Positions 29,718 through 37,579 are shown, numbered from the stretch's first letter. The stretch: DNA of 64,000 nucleotides from Pantoea sp. WMus005 (GCF_013415305.1 NZ_JACBXU010000004.1:310001-374000), one strand, 5' to 3'. Translations and numbers: made by a program. Notes: generated by a model from the sequence alone, not told the origin.

Positions 29718-31634
29718 CTACGGCCGACTCAGGCAATCCATCGCCACCGCACGGAAGCGGGTGAAATCGGTGCTGTCCCGCAGGCGGGTCATTGCCCTTT
29801 CACGCAGGAACGTCACAAACAGATCGTATATCGCCATCGCCTCTTCATATTCACTTTTGCTGATCGCCAGCAGGAAGATGACATAGGCGGTATCGTCTCC
29901 CCAGGGAATGCCGTGCGGTGCCAGTACGGTATACACCACGGTTTTCTTTGCCAGTAGTCCCAGCGAGTGGGGCAGCGCAATACCGTCACCCAGCATGGTG
30001 CTGACAATCGCTTCGCGCTCTTCGACCGACGGATAGAACGCCGCATCTACAAACCCCTCCTCCTGCAGCTGATCGCTCAGCTGGCGAAACAGCGCAGACC
30101 GGGTCATCGGCTTGTCGACGATATGAAAGTGCTGGGCATCAAAAAATTTCGCCAACATGTAGGGCCGCGTCCGGTCGACCAGCACCAGCTTGCCAATCTG
30201 CTCCAGCTGAAAACCGGTAGGAAACGGTGAGATCACCACCACCGGTTTCTCTTTTTCGCTGAGCCGGATGGTGGAAATCACAAAATCCTCGTCGATGCGG
30301 CTGCGCTCCTCATACTCGCGCTGTGACAGACGTGCTGTGACCTGCAACTGTGGATATTTACGCAGCAGCATCGCCTCAATCATGCGCAGCGTAGAGTTAC
30401 CGCTGTCGCACACCAGTAATACCTGCGGATGACGCTGATAGCCCACGTCATAGTGGCGCTCCAGCCCGACGCCAATGTGCAGCACCAGAAAGCCAATCTC
30501 ATTCTCGGTGATCACATAAGGCGTATATTTCCCCCAGCTGGTCACCGCCGCCAGGGTGACATCATAAGCCATGGGATAGTGCTGTTTGATGTTGCTGAGC
30601 AGCGGGTTGGGAATGTGAATCTGATAGCGCACCCGGGTAATCATGGTTTTGATGTGGGTGAGCAGATCGGCGCGCAGCTGCTGATCGTTTTGCAGAGTGA
30701 AGTTGTAGTGCGTGTTGATAAAGCTGAGCAGGTAATCCACCAGCGCATCGGCATCATCTGCGTTGATGGCGCTGGGGGCGACCGTCTGAATGCGCCGCGC
30801 GGCGATGTTGACCCGCAGCCAGCTCTCTTCCGCTGGCGAAATCGGTTTGCTGACCAGCGGGCGCATCAGATTGATCAGCTGATGTGCCGCTTCCCGCACT
30901 TCATCATCAATCTCTTCGGCCCCTGGATCGTTAAGCGGATACCCTTCGCTGATGCGACGCACCGCCACGGCGCAATAGAGCCGCAGATAGCGTTCACCTT
31001 CATCACTGAGGCGAATGTTGTGCTGTGCAAAACAGCGTTGCAGCAGCGGGCGCAGCGTCTCCAGCATGCCGCTGTTCAGCGCTTCGATCGTCAGCAGCGG
31101 ACTTTCTGGCTGCGCCTGATCGATTTGCCATAACAGGTCGGTGAGACAGGTCCGGATCGCCACTTCGCTGCCAAACAGCTTCATACCGTAATGTGGCTTG
31201 CTCTCAATGGTAAGGTGATAGCGCCCCAGCCATTCGCGCACTTCTGCCATATCGTTCTGCAGGGTAGCACGGCTGACAAACCACTCTTCCGCCAGCTCTT
31301 CAAGTTTCAGCGCGTAAGCCGCCGTGAGAAAGCGGGTCAGCAGATAGCGAACCCGATCCGGCGAGGTGCGCGGCACCCGCAATGGCGACGCGGCATGCTC
31401 CTGCAGATGCTGAAAGCGCTGGGCATCCTCAATCTTCAGCTGATAGCCCGCGCCTCGGCTCAGGATAAACTGCGCGCCATGATCTGCCAGCAGCGCATTC
31501 AGCGCCGTGATATCGGTGCGCACGGTACGTGTCGAGACGGCAAAACGCCGCGCCAGCTCATCCTGCGGCAGCGTTTCGTTTTGCAGGGCATCGAACAGTT
31601 GCGCAAGGCGCTGATTGGGAAATCTCACAAGCAT
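29718..31634 (-). CDS. PTS-regulated transcription activator (HTH-PRD-EIIB-EIIA), cassette regulator
   Basis: A 638-aa MtlR/LicR-type regulator. Residues 1-70 hold a DeoR-like helix-turn-helix (ELARRFAVSTRTVRTDITAL), and a second HTH (Mga-like) lies near 110-150. Two PRDs span about 185-290 and 300-400. An EIIB-like domain has Cys409 in LLVCDSGNST, and an EIIA domain has the phosphorylatable His556 in GIALPHS. PRD2 keeps its canonical His386 (FLVLHIG), but in PRD1 the usual His position reads YCAVAVRR. The start is ATG 31634; the frame extends to a TTG at 31688. It is last in the nine-gene cassette and probably activates it according to PTS phosphorylation state. Confidence 0.85.
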   Translation of the reverse strand: MLVRFPNQRLAQLFDALQNETLPQDELARRFAVSTRTVRTDITALNALLADHGAQFILSRGAGYQLKIEDAQRFQHLQEHAASPLRVPRTSPDRVRYLLTRFLTAAYALKLEELAEEWFVSRATLQNDMAEVREWLGRYHLTIESKPHYGMKLFGSEVAIRTCLTDLLWQIDQAQPESPLLTIEALNSGMLETLRPLLQRCFAQHNIRLSDEGERYLRLYCAVAVRRISEGYPLNDPGAEEIDDEVREAAHQLINLMRPLVSKPISPAEESWLRVNIAARRIQTVAPSAINADDADALVDYLLSFINTHYNFTLQNDQQLRADLLTHIKTMITRVRYQIHIPNPLLSNIKQHYPMAYDVTLAAVTSWGKYTPYVITENEIGFLVLHIGVGLERHYDVGYQRHPQVLLVCDSGNSTLRMIEAMLLRKYPQLQVTARLSQREYEERSRIDEDFVISTIRLSEKEKPVVVISPFPTGFQLEQIGKLVLVDRTRPYMLAKFFDAQHFHIVDKPMTRSALFRQLSDQLQEEGFVDAAFYPSVEEREAIVSTMLGDGIALPHSLGLLAKKTVVYTVLAPHGIPWGDDTAYVIFLLAISKSEYEEAMAIYDLFVTFLRERAMTRLRDSTDFTRFRAVAMDCLSRP

Positions 31635-31701
31635 TACCTGTTTGCTGATAGCCAGTGGGAACGTCAGCCTACGGCGTTCGTCACGCAACGTCCATGTTGC
31701 G

Positions 31702-31726
31702 CGATCGGCCTGTCAGAGGCCGATCG
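31702..31726 (-). repeat. Intercistronic hairpin between KDGP aldolase and regulator genes
   Basis: CGATCGGCCT (31702-31711) and AGGCCGATCG (31717-31726) are perfect 10-bp arms around 5 nt, 6 bp after the aldolase stop. A weaker CGCAAC/GTTGCG hairpin follows within 20 bp. There is no T run, so this is more likely an RNA processing or stabilising element than a terminator. Confidence 0.65.
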
Positions 31727-31732
31727 TGTCGA

Positions 31733-32476
31733 TCACCGGGCCAGTACTGTTTTACAGATGGCCAACAGTTGCTTCACATCGTCAATGCGGGTCTCTCCGC
31801 TGGTTTTATCGATGATCGAACTGTAGACGTGCGGGATCACTTTGCTGACACCCGCGTCCAGCGCAATGCGCACGATCTCGCCGACGTTTTCCAGATCGAT
31901 GCCGCCGGTGGGTTCCAGCCAGAAATCCTGTTTTGCACAGGCTTCCGCCACAGCGCGATACTCATCCACCGCCTGCAAGCCGCCCATCGGGAAATATTTC
32001 ACCGAGCTGCCGCCCATATCCTGCAGCATCGCAATCGCCGTTTCGATGGATACGATCCCATCCTGGCATTTTGCGCTGCGCGGTCCGGTGGAGATTTTCA
32101 CCTGCCCCGGCTGACCGGTGGGCGAAATCAGACCGTTCACTATCGTCTGTGACTGGCCCAGCAACGCACGACTGGTGGCGACGCCGGTAAAGACCTGATT
32201 CACATGCTGCGGTTGCAGTACCGCCGAAATCTCACTCACCATCTGTGATTGATTAGGATCGCCCGCGCCGAGACCTACCGAGAGCGCATTATCGATCAGC
32301 GCGGCATACTCGCGCATATCCTTGATCGCGGCTTCGTTGCTGGCGTAGTTTTTTGACAGCACGCCAACCAGCACATGCCCTTCTGCTGCCTGCCAGATGG
32401 CGCGCGCATTCTCTTTCGATCCGGCCAGGACGTTAAGGCAGAGACGATCCTGATAGAAATTGGGGGTCAGCGTCAT
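31733..32476 (-). CDS. KDGP aldolase family protein (DgaF-like)
   Basis: This 247-aa TIM-barrel protein belongs to the KDGP aldolase family found with DgaE and in EF_0839-type clusters. It should split 2-keto-3-deoxygluconate-6-phosphate into pyruvate and glyceraldehyde-3-phosphate. The likely Schiff-base lysine is Lys160 in SSVKYFPMGG, and the phosphate loop is EPTGGI near 188-193; both resemble Eda (VKFFPAE, PTGGI), although the rest differs. The ATG overlaps the upstream lyase stop by 4 bases (ATGA), so the two are translationally coupled. The cassette position strongly supports the assignment; the gene symbol dgaF is not applied because the D-glucosaminate route is inferred. Confidence 0.85.
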   Translation of the reverse strand: MTLTPNFYQDRLCLNVLAGSKENARAIWQAAEGHVLVGVLSKNYASNEAAIKDMREYAALIDNALSVGLGAGDPNQSQMVSEISAVLQPQHVNQVFTGVATSRALLGQSQTIVNGLISPTGQPGQVKISTGPRSAKCQDGIVSIETAIAMLQDMGGSSVKYFPMGGLQAVDEYRAVAEACAKQDFWLEPTGGIDLENVGEIVRIALDAGVSKVIPHVYSSIIDKTSGETRIDDVKQLLAICKTVLAR

Positions 32477-33594
32477 GCGTGTTTCGCTCCGTTTAACAGG
32501 GCCTGAATGCGGGTGAAAATAGTGTGCAGTTGATCGGCGCTGACGCTGCGCACGTCCGCCTCAATGATCCCCTCGTTGGCTTTGTAGCCACGGAAGTAGA
32601 TGGCGACGTCGCCCTTTTTCAGCGCCTGCACCAGATCGCCGGTGCGTTGCTGGATTACGTCTTCGTCGAACGTGATCTCAGCCCGGGCGATGTCGCGTCC
32701 GGCTGCATCCCATACGATGCGGGCTGTCACACCCGTTAAGCCGTTGAGCTGTTCAATAAACGGCGTCATTTTCTCCACCATCTGCGCGCCGCTGATTTTT
32801 GGCTGCGACAGATAGTTTTCAATCGCCTGGGTCAGCCCCAGAATCCCCTCTTTGCCCACTTTCATCGCGCGGCCAATGCCGTTGGTCTGGCGTTTGACCC
32901 ACTCAACGTAATGGTGTCTGCCAATCACCAGTCCGCTGGTCGGCCCTTCAATCGCTTTGGCGCCGCTGTAGATCACCAGATCGGCACCCACCTGGTAGTA
33001 GCATTGCAGATCCTCTTCCGCTGCCGCATCGACGATCAGCGGAAGGCCATGCTCACGCGCAACTGCCGCGGCCTGCCCCACATCAAGATGGCTCTTCTGT
33101 ACGCAATGATGCGATTTCACATAGAGGATTGCTGCAGTCTGTGGCGTGATCGCCGCCGCCAGTTGGGCAGGTGAGCATTCGTTGCTGTAACCCGCTTCCA
33201 CCAGTTGCCCGCCACCCAGCGCCACCATGCTGCCGACCGGCGCGCCATAGTTCACGTTGTGCCCTTTGGGCACCACAATCTGGTTCGGAACGGTCAGCGG
33301 CGCAGCATGCAGGTTATCCACCAGCCAGTCGTTGTCTTTAACAATCACCGCAGCCACACACTGGGCGATACCGGCTGAGGCGCAGGAGACCACCAGCGCA
33401 TTCTCCACCTTCAGCAGACCGGCGATAAAAGCACCCGTCTTATCCACCAGATCTTTCATTTCGAAGTAGTGATCGAGGCCATACTTCACCGTATCGATCA
33501 CGTCACTTGATGGCGTTGAGACGCCGAGGATCGTCATACGGCCAGAGGCGTTAATGACTGGCTTCAGGCCATATTTTTCATAAACCGAGATCAT
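32473..33594 (-). CDS. DgaE-like PLP-dependent ammonia-lyase (SelA-like)
   Basis: This 373-aa fold-type I PLP enzyme resembles D-glucosaminate-6-phosphate ammonia-lyase (DgaE), which forms KDGP and ammonia. The PLP lysine is Lys213 in YSGAKAIEGP, the cofactor aspartate is in LIVDAAAEED near 187-194, and SCASAGIAQ near 70-78 forms the phosphate-binding loop, all SelA-family marks. It overlaps the amidohydrolase gene by 17 bases and the aldolase by 4. E. faecalis EF_0838-type proteins occupy the same cassette place. Other 2-amino sugar acids remain possible substrates. Confidence 0.85.
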   Translation of the reverse strand: MISVYEKYGLKPVINASGRMTILGVSTPSSDVIDTVKYGLDHYFEMKDLVDKTGAFIAGLLKVENALVVSCASAGIAQCVAAVIVKDNDWLVDNLHAAPLTVPNQIVVPKGHNVNYGAPVGSMVALGGGQLVEAGYSNECSPAQLAAAITPQTAAILYVKSHHCVQKSHLDVGQAAAVAREHGLPLIVDAAAEEDLQCYYQVGADLVIYSGAKAIEGPTSGLVIGRHHYVEWVKRQTNGIGRAMKVGKEGILGLTQAIENYLSQPKISGAQMVEKMTPFIEQLNGLTGVTARIVWDAAGRDIARAEITFDEDVIQQRTGDLVQALKKGDVAIYFRGYKANEGIIEADVRSVSADQLHTIFTRIQALLNGAKHA

Positions 33595-34708
33595 GCGCTA
33601 TTCCTTCTTCCGTCGCGATCCACGTGCCAGCGACCACCGCTGCCAGCGGAACCAGATGCTTCTCACCGGTCACCTCTTCACCTTCTGAATCAATGAAGGG
33701 CCGGGCTTCCTCTTTCACGCTAAAAACAGTCAGATCGGCGTCGTAGCCGACTTTCAGCTGGCCTTTGCGCAGCAGGCGCAGTCCGGCGGCCGCGTTAACC
33801 GTGACGCAGTCGATCACCTGCGACAGTGTCATGCCGACGCTGAAGAATTTCGACATCACATGCGCCAGGCTGTGAACCGGCCCGGCCAGACGATTGCGGC
33901 AGTAGATGTCAGAGCTGATGGTGTCGGGCAGGATGCCCTGTGCAATCGCCGCACGAGCGACCTCGAAGCTGAAACTGGCGCTGCCATGGCCGATATCGAG
34001 TCTGACGCCCCGCGCGATAGCCTGTTTGACCGCCGCTTTAAGTTCACCCTGTGACGTCAGGATGCGGTTGGGTTTGCCATTAAAGCAATGCGTAATAATG
34101 TCGCCCGTGGTGAGCAGATCCGCAATCTCGTCGAGACTGGGCGGATTGTTGCCTATGTGAACCATCAGCGGCAGACCGCCGCTCTCCTGTTGAATCGATT
34201 TGGCTTTTATCAGCGGCTGGACGCCATTCTGACCGACCACGCTGCTGCTGATGCGCGCCTTGAGGCCGACAATAAAATCGGGCAGTCGCGCTACCGCCTG
34301 TTGCACCGCCTCGCCATCGATCTGCGCCATGTCGGCCAGCTCATTCTGGGTGACGATGCCGGTGCGGGCGATATTAATCAGCGCATAGACCTGCGTCTGC
34401 GCCGCGCGCGTCAGCTGGTAGAAATCATCAATATGTTCTGCGCCGGTACTGCCCGCATCGACCACCGTGGTGACGCCATACGCCACGCCAATCGCGTCCG
34501 CTTCATCATGGTAAATCGGTGATTTGGGATAGCAGTGAACGTGGGAGTCGATCCAGCCGGCGCTAAGGTAGTAGCGGCCAGCCAGATCGCGCTCGCGCTG
34601 TGCCTTGCCCTGCACCTTGCCCACGTCGGCGATGCGGCCATTCTGCAACGCAATGTCGACCACCTGCTCATCGCTGAGGCGCGCATTGCGGATAATCAAG
34701 TCGTACAT
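33578..34708 (-). CDS. COG3964-type amidohydrolase/deacetylase
   Basis: A 376-aa amidohydrolase-superfamily enzyme of the EF_0837 type. The binuclear metal site is visible: H56 and H58 (DSHVH), the bridging lysine K150 (VGLKAR), H184 (MVHIGN), H207 (THCFNGK) and D267 (SSDIYC). Such proteins were often labelled dihydroorotases, but no pyrimidine genes are nearby. Placement before an amino-sugar-acid lyase suggests it removes an acyl or similar group from the imported compound. It overlaps the lyase gene by 17 bases. The substrate is unknown. Confidence 0.82.
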   Translation of the reverse strand: MYDLIIRNARLSDEQVVDIALQNGRIADVGKVQGKAQRERDLAGRYYLSAGWIDSHVHCYPKSPIYHDEADAIGVAYGVTTVVDAGSTGAEHIDDFYQLTRAAQTQVYALINIARTGIVTQNELADMAQIDGEAVQQAVARLPDFIVGLKARISSSVVGQNGVQPLIKAKSIQQESGGLPLMVHIGNNPPSLDEIADLLTTGDIITHCFNGKPNRILTSQGELKAAVKQAIARGVRLDIGHGSASFSFEVARAAIAQGILPDTISSDIYCRNRLAGPVHSLAHVMSKFFSVGMTLSQVIDCVTVNAAAGLRLLRKGQLKVGYDADLTVFSVKEEARPFIDSEGEEVTGEKHLVPLAAVVAGTWIATEEGIAHDLGL

Positions 34709-34752
34709 GGTTTCTCCTAAACAGCAGCCCGCTGCCGGGCTGCCGGTGAGAT

Positions 34753-35394
34753 TCAGAGAGCAATCGGGAACAGCGCACCCAGGATCATCGCGCCGAGGAT
34801 GGCGCCGCCGGTAATCGGCTTGTTCCAGAGATAGAACAGCAGCGCACCCAGCAGCGAACCCAGACCAATCGGAATAGAGGCCGCCATGGCAGACAGGATG
34901 ATCAGCGGTCCCAGAAAGCGCCCTGACGCATTGCCCGCGCCCATCATCACGTCTGCGCCGTAGGTGGAGTCGCTCTGATTGATGGTGAATTTACGTGCCA
35001 GAATAATCAGGTAGCCAATCGCCACACCGATCACCAGTCCGGTCGCCAGCGAGGCCGCAAAATTCGCCACCGGAAAGACGATGCCTGCACCCAGCAGCAG
35101 GGCCGGAACGCCCAGCCCGACGCCGGTCTGAATTGCCCCGCCGATATCCAGAATGCCCACCAGTGAGCCTTCGATGATGCGGGCGAACAGGAAGCTGGCA
35201 CCAAAGGCGGCGACCGCGCCGTAGACGCCGGTTTCCATGCCTGCACGCAGCATCGATACAAACGCCACTTCGTTAAACGCGCCAATGCCATAGAGGTAGT
35301 ACATGTGGGTCCCGGCAAAGACACCAGAGGAGAGCAGGCCAACAAAGATCGGGAAAGACCAGTCGGCGTACCAGAAGCCTTTATTTTCGTTCAT
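34753..35394 (-). CDS. DUF4310 membrane protein (putative permease subunit)
   Basis: A 213-aa protein of the EF_0833-type DUF4310 family. After a short polar N-terminus (MNENKGFWYADWSF) it has about five or six hydrophobic segments rich in glycine, such as DIGGAIQTGVGLGVPALLLG and GPLIILSAMAASIPIGLGSLLGALLF, ending in a hydrophobic helix. It has no ATP-binding, PTS or MFS signature. It lies 11 bp after the DUF4311 gene and only occurs with it in the known clusters, so the two probably form one integral membrane complex that imports the cassette's substrate. Transport is inferred only. Confidence 0.8.
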   Translation of the reverse strand: MNENKGFWYADWSFPIFVGLLSSGVFAGTHMYYLYGIGAFNEVAFVSMLRAGMETGVYGAVAAFGASFLFARIIEGSLVGILDIGGAIQTGVGLGVPALLLGAGIVFPVANFAASLATGLVIGVAIGYLIILARKFTINQSDSTYGADVMMGAGNASGRFLGPLIILSAMAASIPIGLGSLLGALLFYLWNKPITGGAILGAMILGALFPIAL

Positions 35395-35405
35395 CGCATC
35401 GCCTC

Positions 35406-36182
35406 TTATTTACCGCTGACTGAGTTGTGGATCATGTCGAGCCAGCCGGGAATGCCGAGCTGGAAGGACTGCAGCAGCTTCATGTCAAAACCCCGGAAGA
35501 AGGCGCTCAGCACAAACAGCAGCACGATGGCGGCCATCATCACTTTGGTGACCCGGTTCCAGCCGCTCTCTTCCACGCCTTTACCGATCAGGATACCCAG
35601 CACCAGTCCAGGCACAGCATTGCCCATGATCAGCTGCGCCAGACCGCCAAAAATGGTGGCCCAGAAGCCTGACTTTTTGCCAGCATCAATTGCCGCCAGC
35701 CAGAAGATCACTGGCATCACCGTGTTCACCAGCAGGTTTGCGGCGGGCACCAGTACTTTGACCGCCGTAACCTGCAGCGCAGCCGGAACCGCCGAGGCAG
35801 TGGAGTTGAGGAAGGCGACCACGATCATGCCGATGATGCCGCAGGCGATGGCCATTTTTTTAGGGTCATGCAGCGTCTCAGCCACATTGCGATTCTTCAC
35901 CATCAATGCGGCCGCACCCCAGTTTGGAATGATGCGATGATCCACATCCTGCGTGAATGAACCGGCGGCGACAGACGATGCCCAGGCATTGAAAAAGAAG
36001 CCAAGACCAAAGGAGAAGTGGGAGGCCGGATCGCCTTCGCACGAGTTCAGCTCGCCCAGTGTACGAAAGGCGCCCATGCCCTGAGTGGTTGGCGCGTGAA
36101 ACATGCGTGCAGCGCCCGCACCGACGCCAACCCCAACCAGCCCGCCAATAATCAACGACTTAAACAAAATGATTAAAAACAT
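35406..36182 (-). CDS. DUF4311 membrane protein (putative permease subunit)
   Basis: A 258-aa protein of the EF_0832-type DUF4311 family with about six or seven hydrophobic segments. The N-terminal span (IILFKSLIIGGLVGVGVGAGAARMF) leads into a polar conserved block, GAFRTLGELNSCEGDPASHFSFGL. This block is unusually hydrophilic for a membrane protein and may line a substrate path. Later segments carry NSTASAVPAALQ and NLLVNTVMPVIFWLAAIDAGKK. The glycine-rich start and paired partner recall mannose-type IIC/IID subunits in layout, not in clear sequence. It is followed 11 bp later by DUF4310. Confidence 0.8.
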   Translation of the reverse strand: MFLIILFKSLIIGGLVGVGVGAGAARMFHAPTTQGMGAFRTLGELNSCEGDPASHFSFGLGFFFNAWASSVAAGSFTQDVDHRIIPNWGAAALMVKNRNVAETLHDPKKMAIACGIIGMIVVAFLNSTASAVPAALQVTAVKVLVPAANLLVNTVMPVIFWLAAIDAGKKSGFWATIFGGLAQLIMGNAVPGLVLGILIGKGVEESGWNRVTKVMMAAIVLLFVLSAFFRGFDMKLLQSFQLGIPGWLDMIHNSVSGK

Positions 36183-36308
36183 GTTGTTGTACCTTGTTGT
36201 CGTTTTTACCCGTCCTGCCTCAGCCGCCCCATTGCCCCGCCTGACTGCCGCGCGATCGCGACAGCTGAGAATCGGGCAGACGGCTGGCTGATATGAACAG
36301 GCTCTGTT

Positions 36309-36608
36309 TTAGGATGCCGCCGTGAACGTCACCTGTTCGGTGTCGAAAACGGTGACGCTGACGGTGATCTCCAGCGTGACACTGAAGTTCCGCCGCTGGC
36401 GCGCCAGAAAGAAGAAGAGAAACTTCTCGGTTTTGACGCTCTCCTGCGCGCGCAGCACCCGGACATCCTGAGGTTCAATGCGCAGCAGGATTTTTTGCGT
36501 TGCGCGCAGAACCTGGTTCTGCACCCGACTCAGGGCATCGGCGAAGGCTTTCGCTTTGGTGTCGCCTTTGCCCTCGACCGTCACCTGAGTAACGTATTGT
36601 TCTTTCAT
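36309..36608 (-). CDS. DUF4312 small soluble protein
   Basis: A 99-aa soluble protein of the EF_0831-type DUF4312 family with no signal or membrane segment. It alternates charged helix (GDTKAKAFADALSRVQNQVLRAT) with beta-rich stretches (KFLFFFLARQRRNFSVTLEITVSVTVFD), an alpha/beta sandwich-like pattern. The start is 2 bp after the SFCGS gene stop, so they should be co-translated. The 126-bp gap to DUF4311 is the longest in the front half of the operon and contains the palindrome CGCGATCGCG. Function is unknown; a cytosolic accessory of the membrane pair is the simplest reading. Confidence 0.8.
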   Translation of the reverse strand: MKEQYVTQVTVEGKGDTKAKAFADALSRVQNQVLRATQKILLRIEPQDVRVLRAQESVKTEKFLFFFLARQRRNFSVTLEITVSVTVFDTEQVTFTAAS

Positions 36609-36610
36609 AA

Positions 36611-36967
36611 TCAGCTGCCGTGCTTCTTGTTCCAGGCCTGCACCAGCCGCTCACCTAACTCTTCTTTATCCATAAAGCCGAAGCCCAGCACCGTGGCACC
36701 TTCATTAATGGCGGTGACGCCTTCGTCGACAGAGCGCATGCCATGCTTAGCTTTGTAGCCATATTTGTTCTGCGCGGTGATAGCGCCTGCGCCGCCGCTG
36801 CCGCAGAACGAGATGCCGAAATCGGCGTTCTCTGCCTTCATCACGTCGCCCAGTTTCATGTCAGCGGCCACACCTGGCACCACGACGGCACGGCCACCCG
36901 CTTTTTCGATGCCCGCCGCCACTTTCTGGCCTTTACCTAAACGATCACCAATCACGACTGTTACCAT
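36611..36967 (-). CDS. Glycine-rich SFCGS family protein
   Basis: A 118-aa cytosolic protein of the EF_0830-type glycine-rich SFCGS family. The name-giving motif GISFCGSGGAG puts Cys55 in a glycine loop. The order CGSG...ITAQNK...G-K-A...TVLGFG...LVQAW parallels the C-terminal half of ribose-5-phosphate isomerase B and LacA/LacB (CGTG...IAANK...GIRA...NVLAFG...IVDAW), which suggests a shared fold. ATG 36967 has GAGGA 8 nt upstream; a longer frame to 37051 overlaps the PRD gene. Biochemical role is unknown; an isomerase, a phosphosugar-binding or a phospho-carrier part are possibilities. Confidence 0.83.
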   Translation of the reverse strand: MVTVVIGDRLGKGQKVAAGIEKAGGRAVVVPGVAADMKLGDVMKAENADFGISFCGSGGAGAITAQNKYGYKAKHGMRSVDEGVTAINEGATVLGFGFMDKEELGERLVQAWNKKHGS

Positions 36968-36980
36968 CTTGTGTTCCTCT

Positions 36981-37316
36981 TTAGTTGTTTGATCGCGCGA
37001 CTTCAATATGCACTGACAGCAGCCAGGCCTCTTCGCGGGGGAGATTGCCAAACAGATCGACGACCTGCTGTGCCAGCGCGACCGTTTCCGGTGGAATATC
37101 CTCGAACAGATCCGCTTCCACTTCCGGCAGCGGCTCGCCGGTCAGCGATCGCGACGCCATGGCACCGACATGCGATTGCAGCATCTGCTGCTGAACCGCA
37201 TTGGGCTGAATGCCATGCTGCTGATAGATCGCCGCAATCTGCGTCATCACGCTGTCAGCCAGCTGCTGCACTTTCTCCGGTGGCGCTTCATACACCGGGA
37301 CGCCGTTATTGCTCAC
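36981..37316 (-). CDS. Stand-alone PRD domain protein (EF_0829/AHA_3910 family)
   Basis: A 111-aa protein that is essentially one PTS regulation domain without any DNA- or RNA-binding part. The two conserved PRD histidines are His49 (QSHVGAMASR) and His103 (LSVHIEVAR). The start is GTG 37316 because GGAG lies 7 nt upstream; an in-frame ATG at 37370 lacks a Shine-Dalgarno sequence. It is the first gene of the cassette, 13 bp before the SFCGS gene. PRDs are phosphorylated by HPr or EII proteins, so this one may sense PTS flux and act on the membrane pair or on the regulator at the other end of the operon. Confidence 0.83.
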   Translation of the reverse strand: MSNNGVPVYEAPPEKVQQLADSVMTQIAAIYQQHGIQPNAVQQQMLQSHVGAMASRSLTGEPLPEVEADLFEDIPPETVALAQQVVDLFGNLPREEAWLLSVHIEVARSNN

Positions 37317-37457
37317 CTTGCTACTCCTGTTAAACCGGATAATTCGCGTTAGAAACACATTAACGGTCATCGCCCCGGCTGTGCAGAGTCAACATTTCCA
37401 GCAGCAAGTGGAAATTGACGTGAAGGTTGTGCGTCAGATCGCAGGCTGCACACTTAG

Positions 37458-37473
37458 TGCGACACACGTCGCA
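37458..37473. promoter_or_regulatory. Palindrome TGCGAC-N4-GTCGCA upstream of the cassette
   Basis: TGCGAC (37458-37463) and GTCGCA (37468-37473) are perfect inverted half-sites with 4-bp spacing, about 142 bp before the first cassette gene. The 295-bp gap between PRD gene and cybC otherwise holds only the cybC terminator. It is a candidate binding site for the cassette regulator; no matching consensus is known to me. Confidence 0.4.
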
Positions 37474-37579
37474 TAATGCGCAAAATGAGGGATTTATCGG
37501 TGTCAGGTGGTGATGTTGTGCGGCGACAGGCGCAGCGCGTTGATATTCAGGGCGCGGTGATAAGCAGAAGTGATGGTAA

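Noticed and set aside
37317..37457. Sigma-54 promoter for the cassette, as in dga operons with LevR-type activators
   Set aside because: No TGGCAC-N5-TTGC-like element was found, and the linked regulator is of the MtlR/LicR type without an AAA+ domain.
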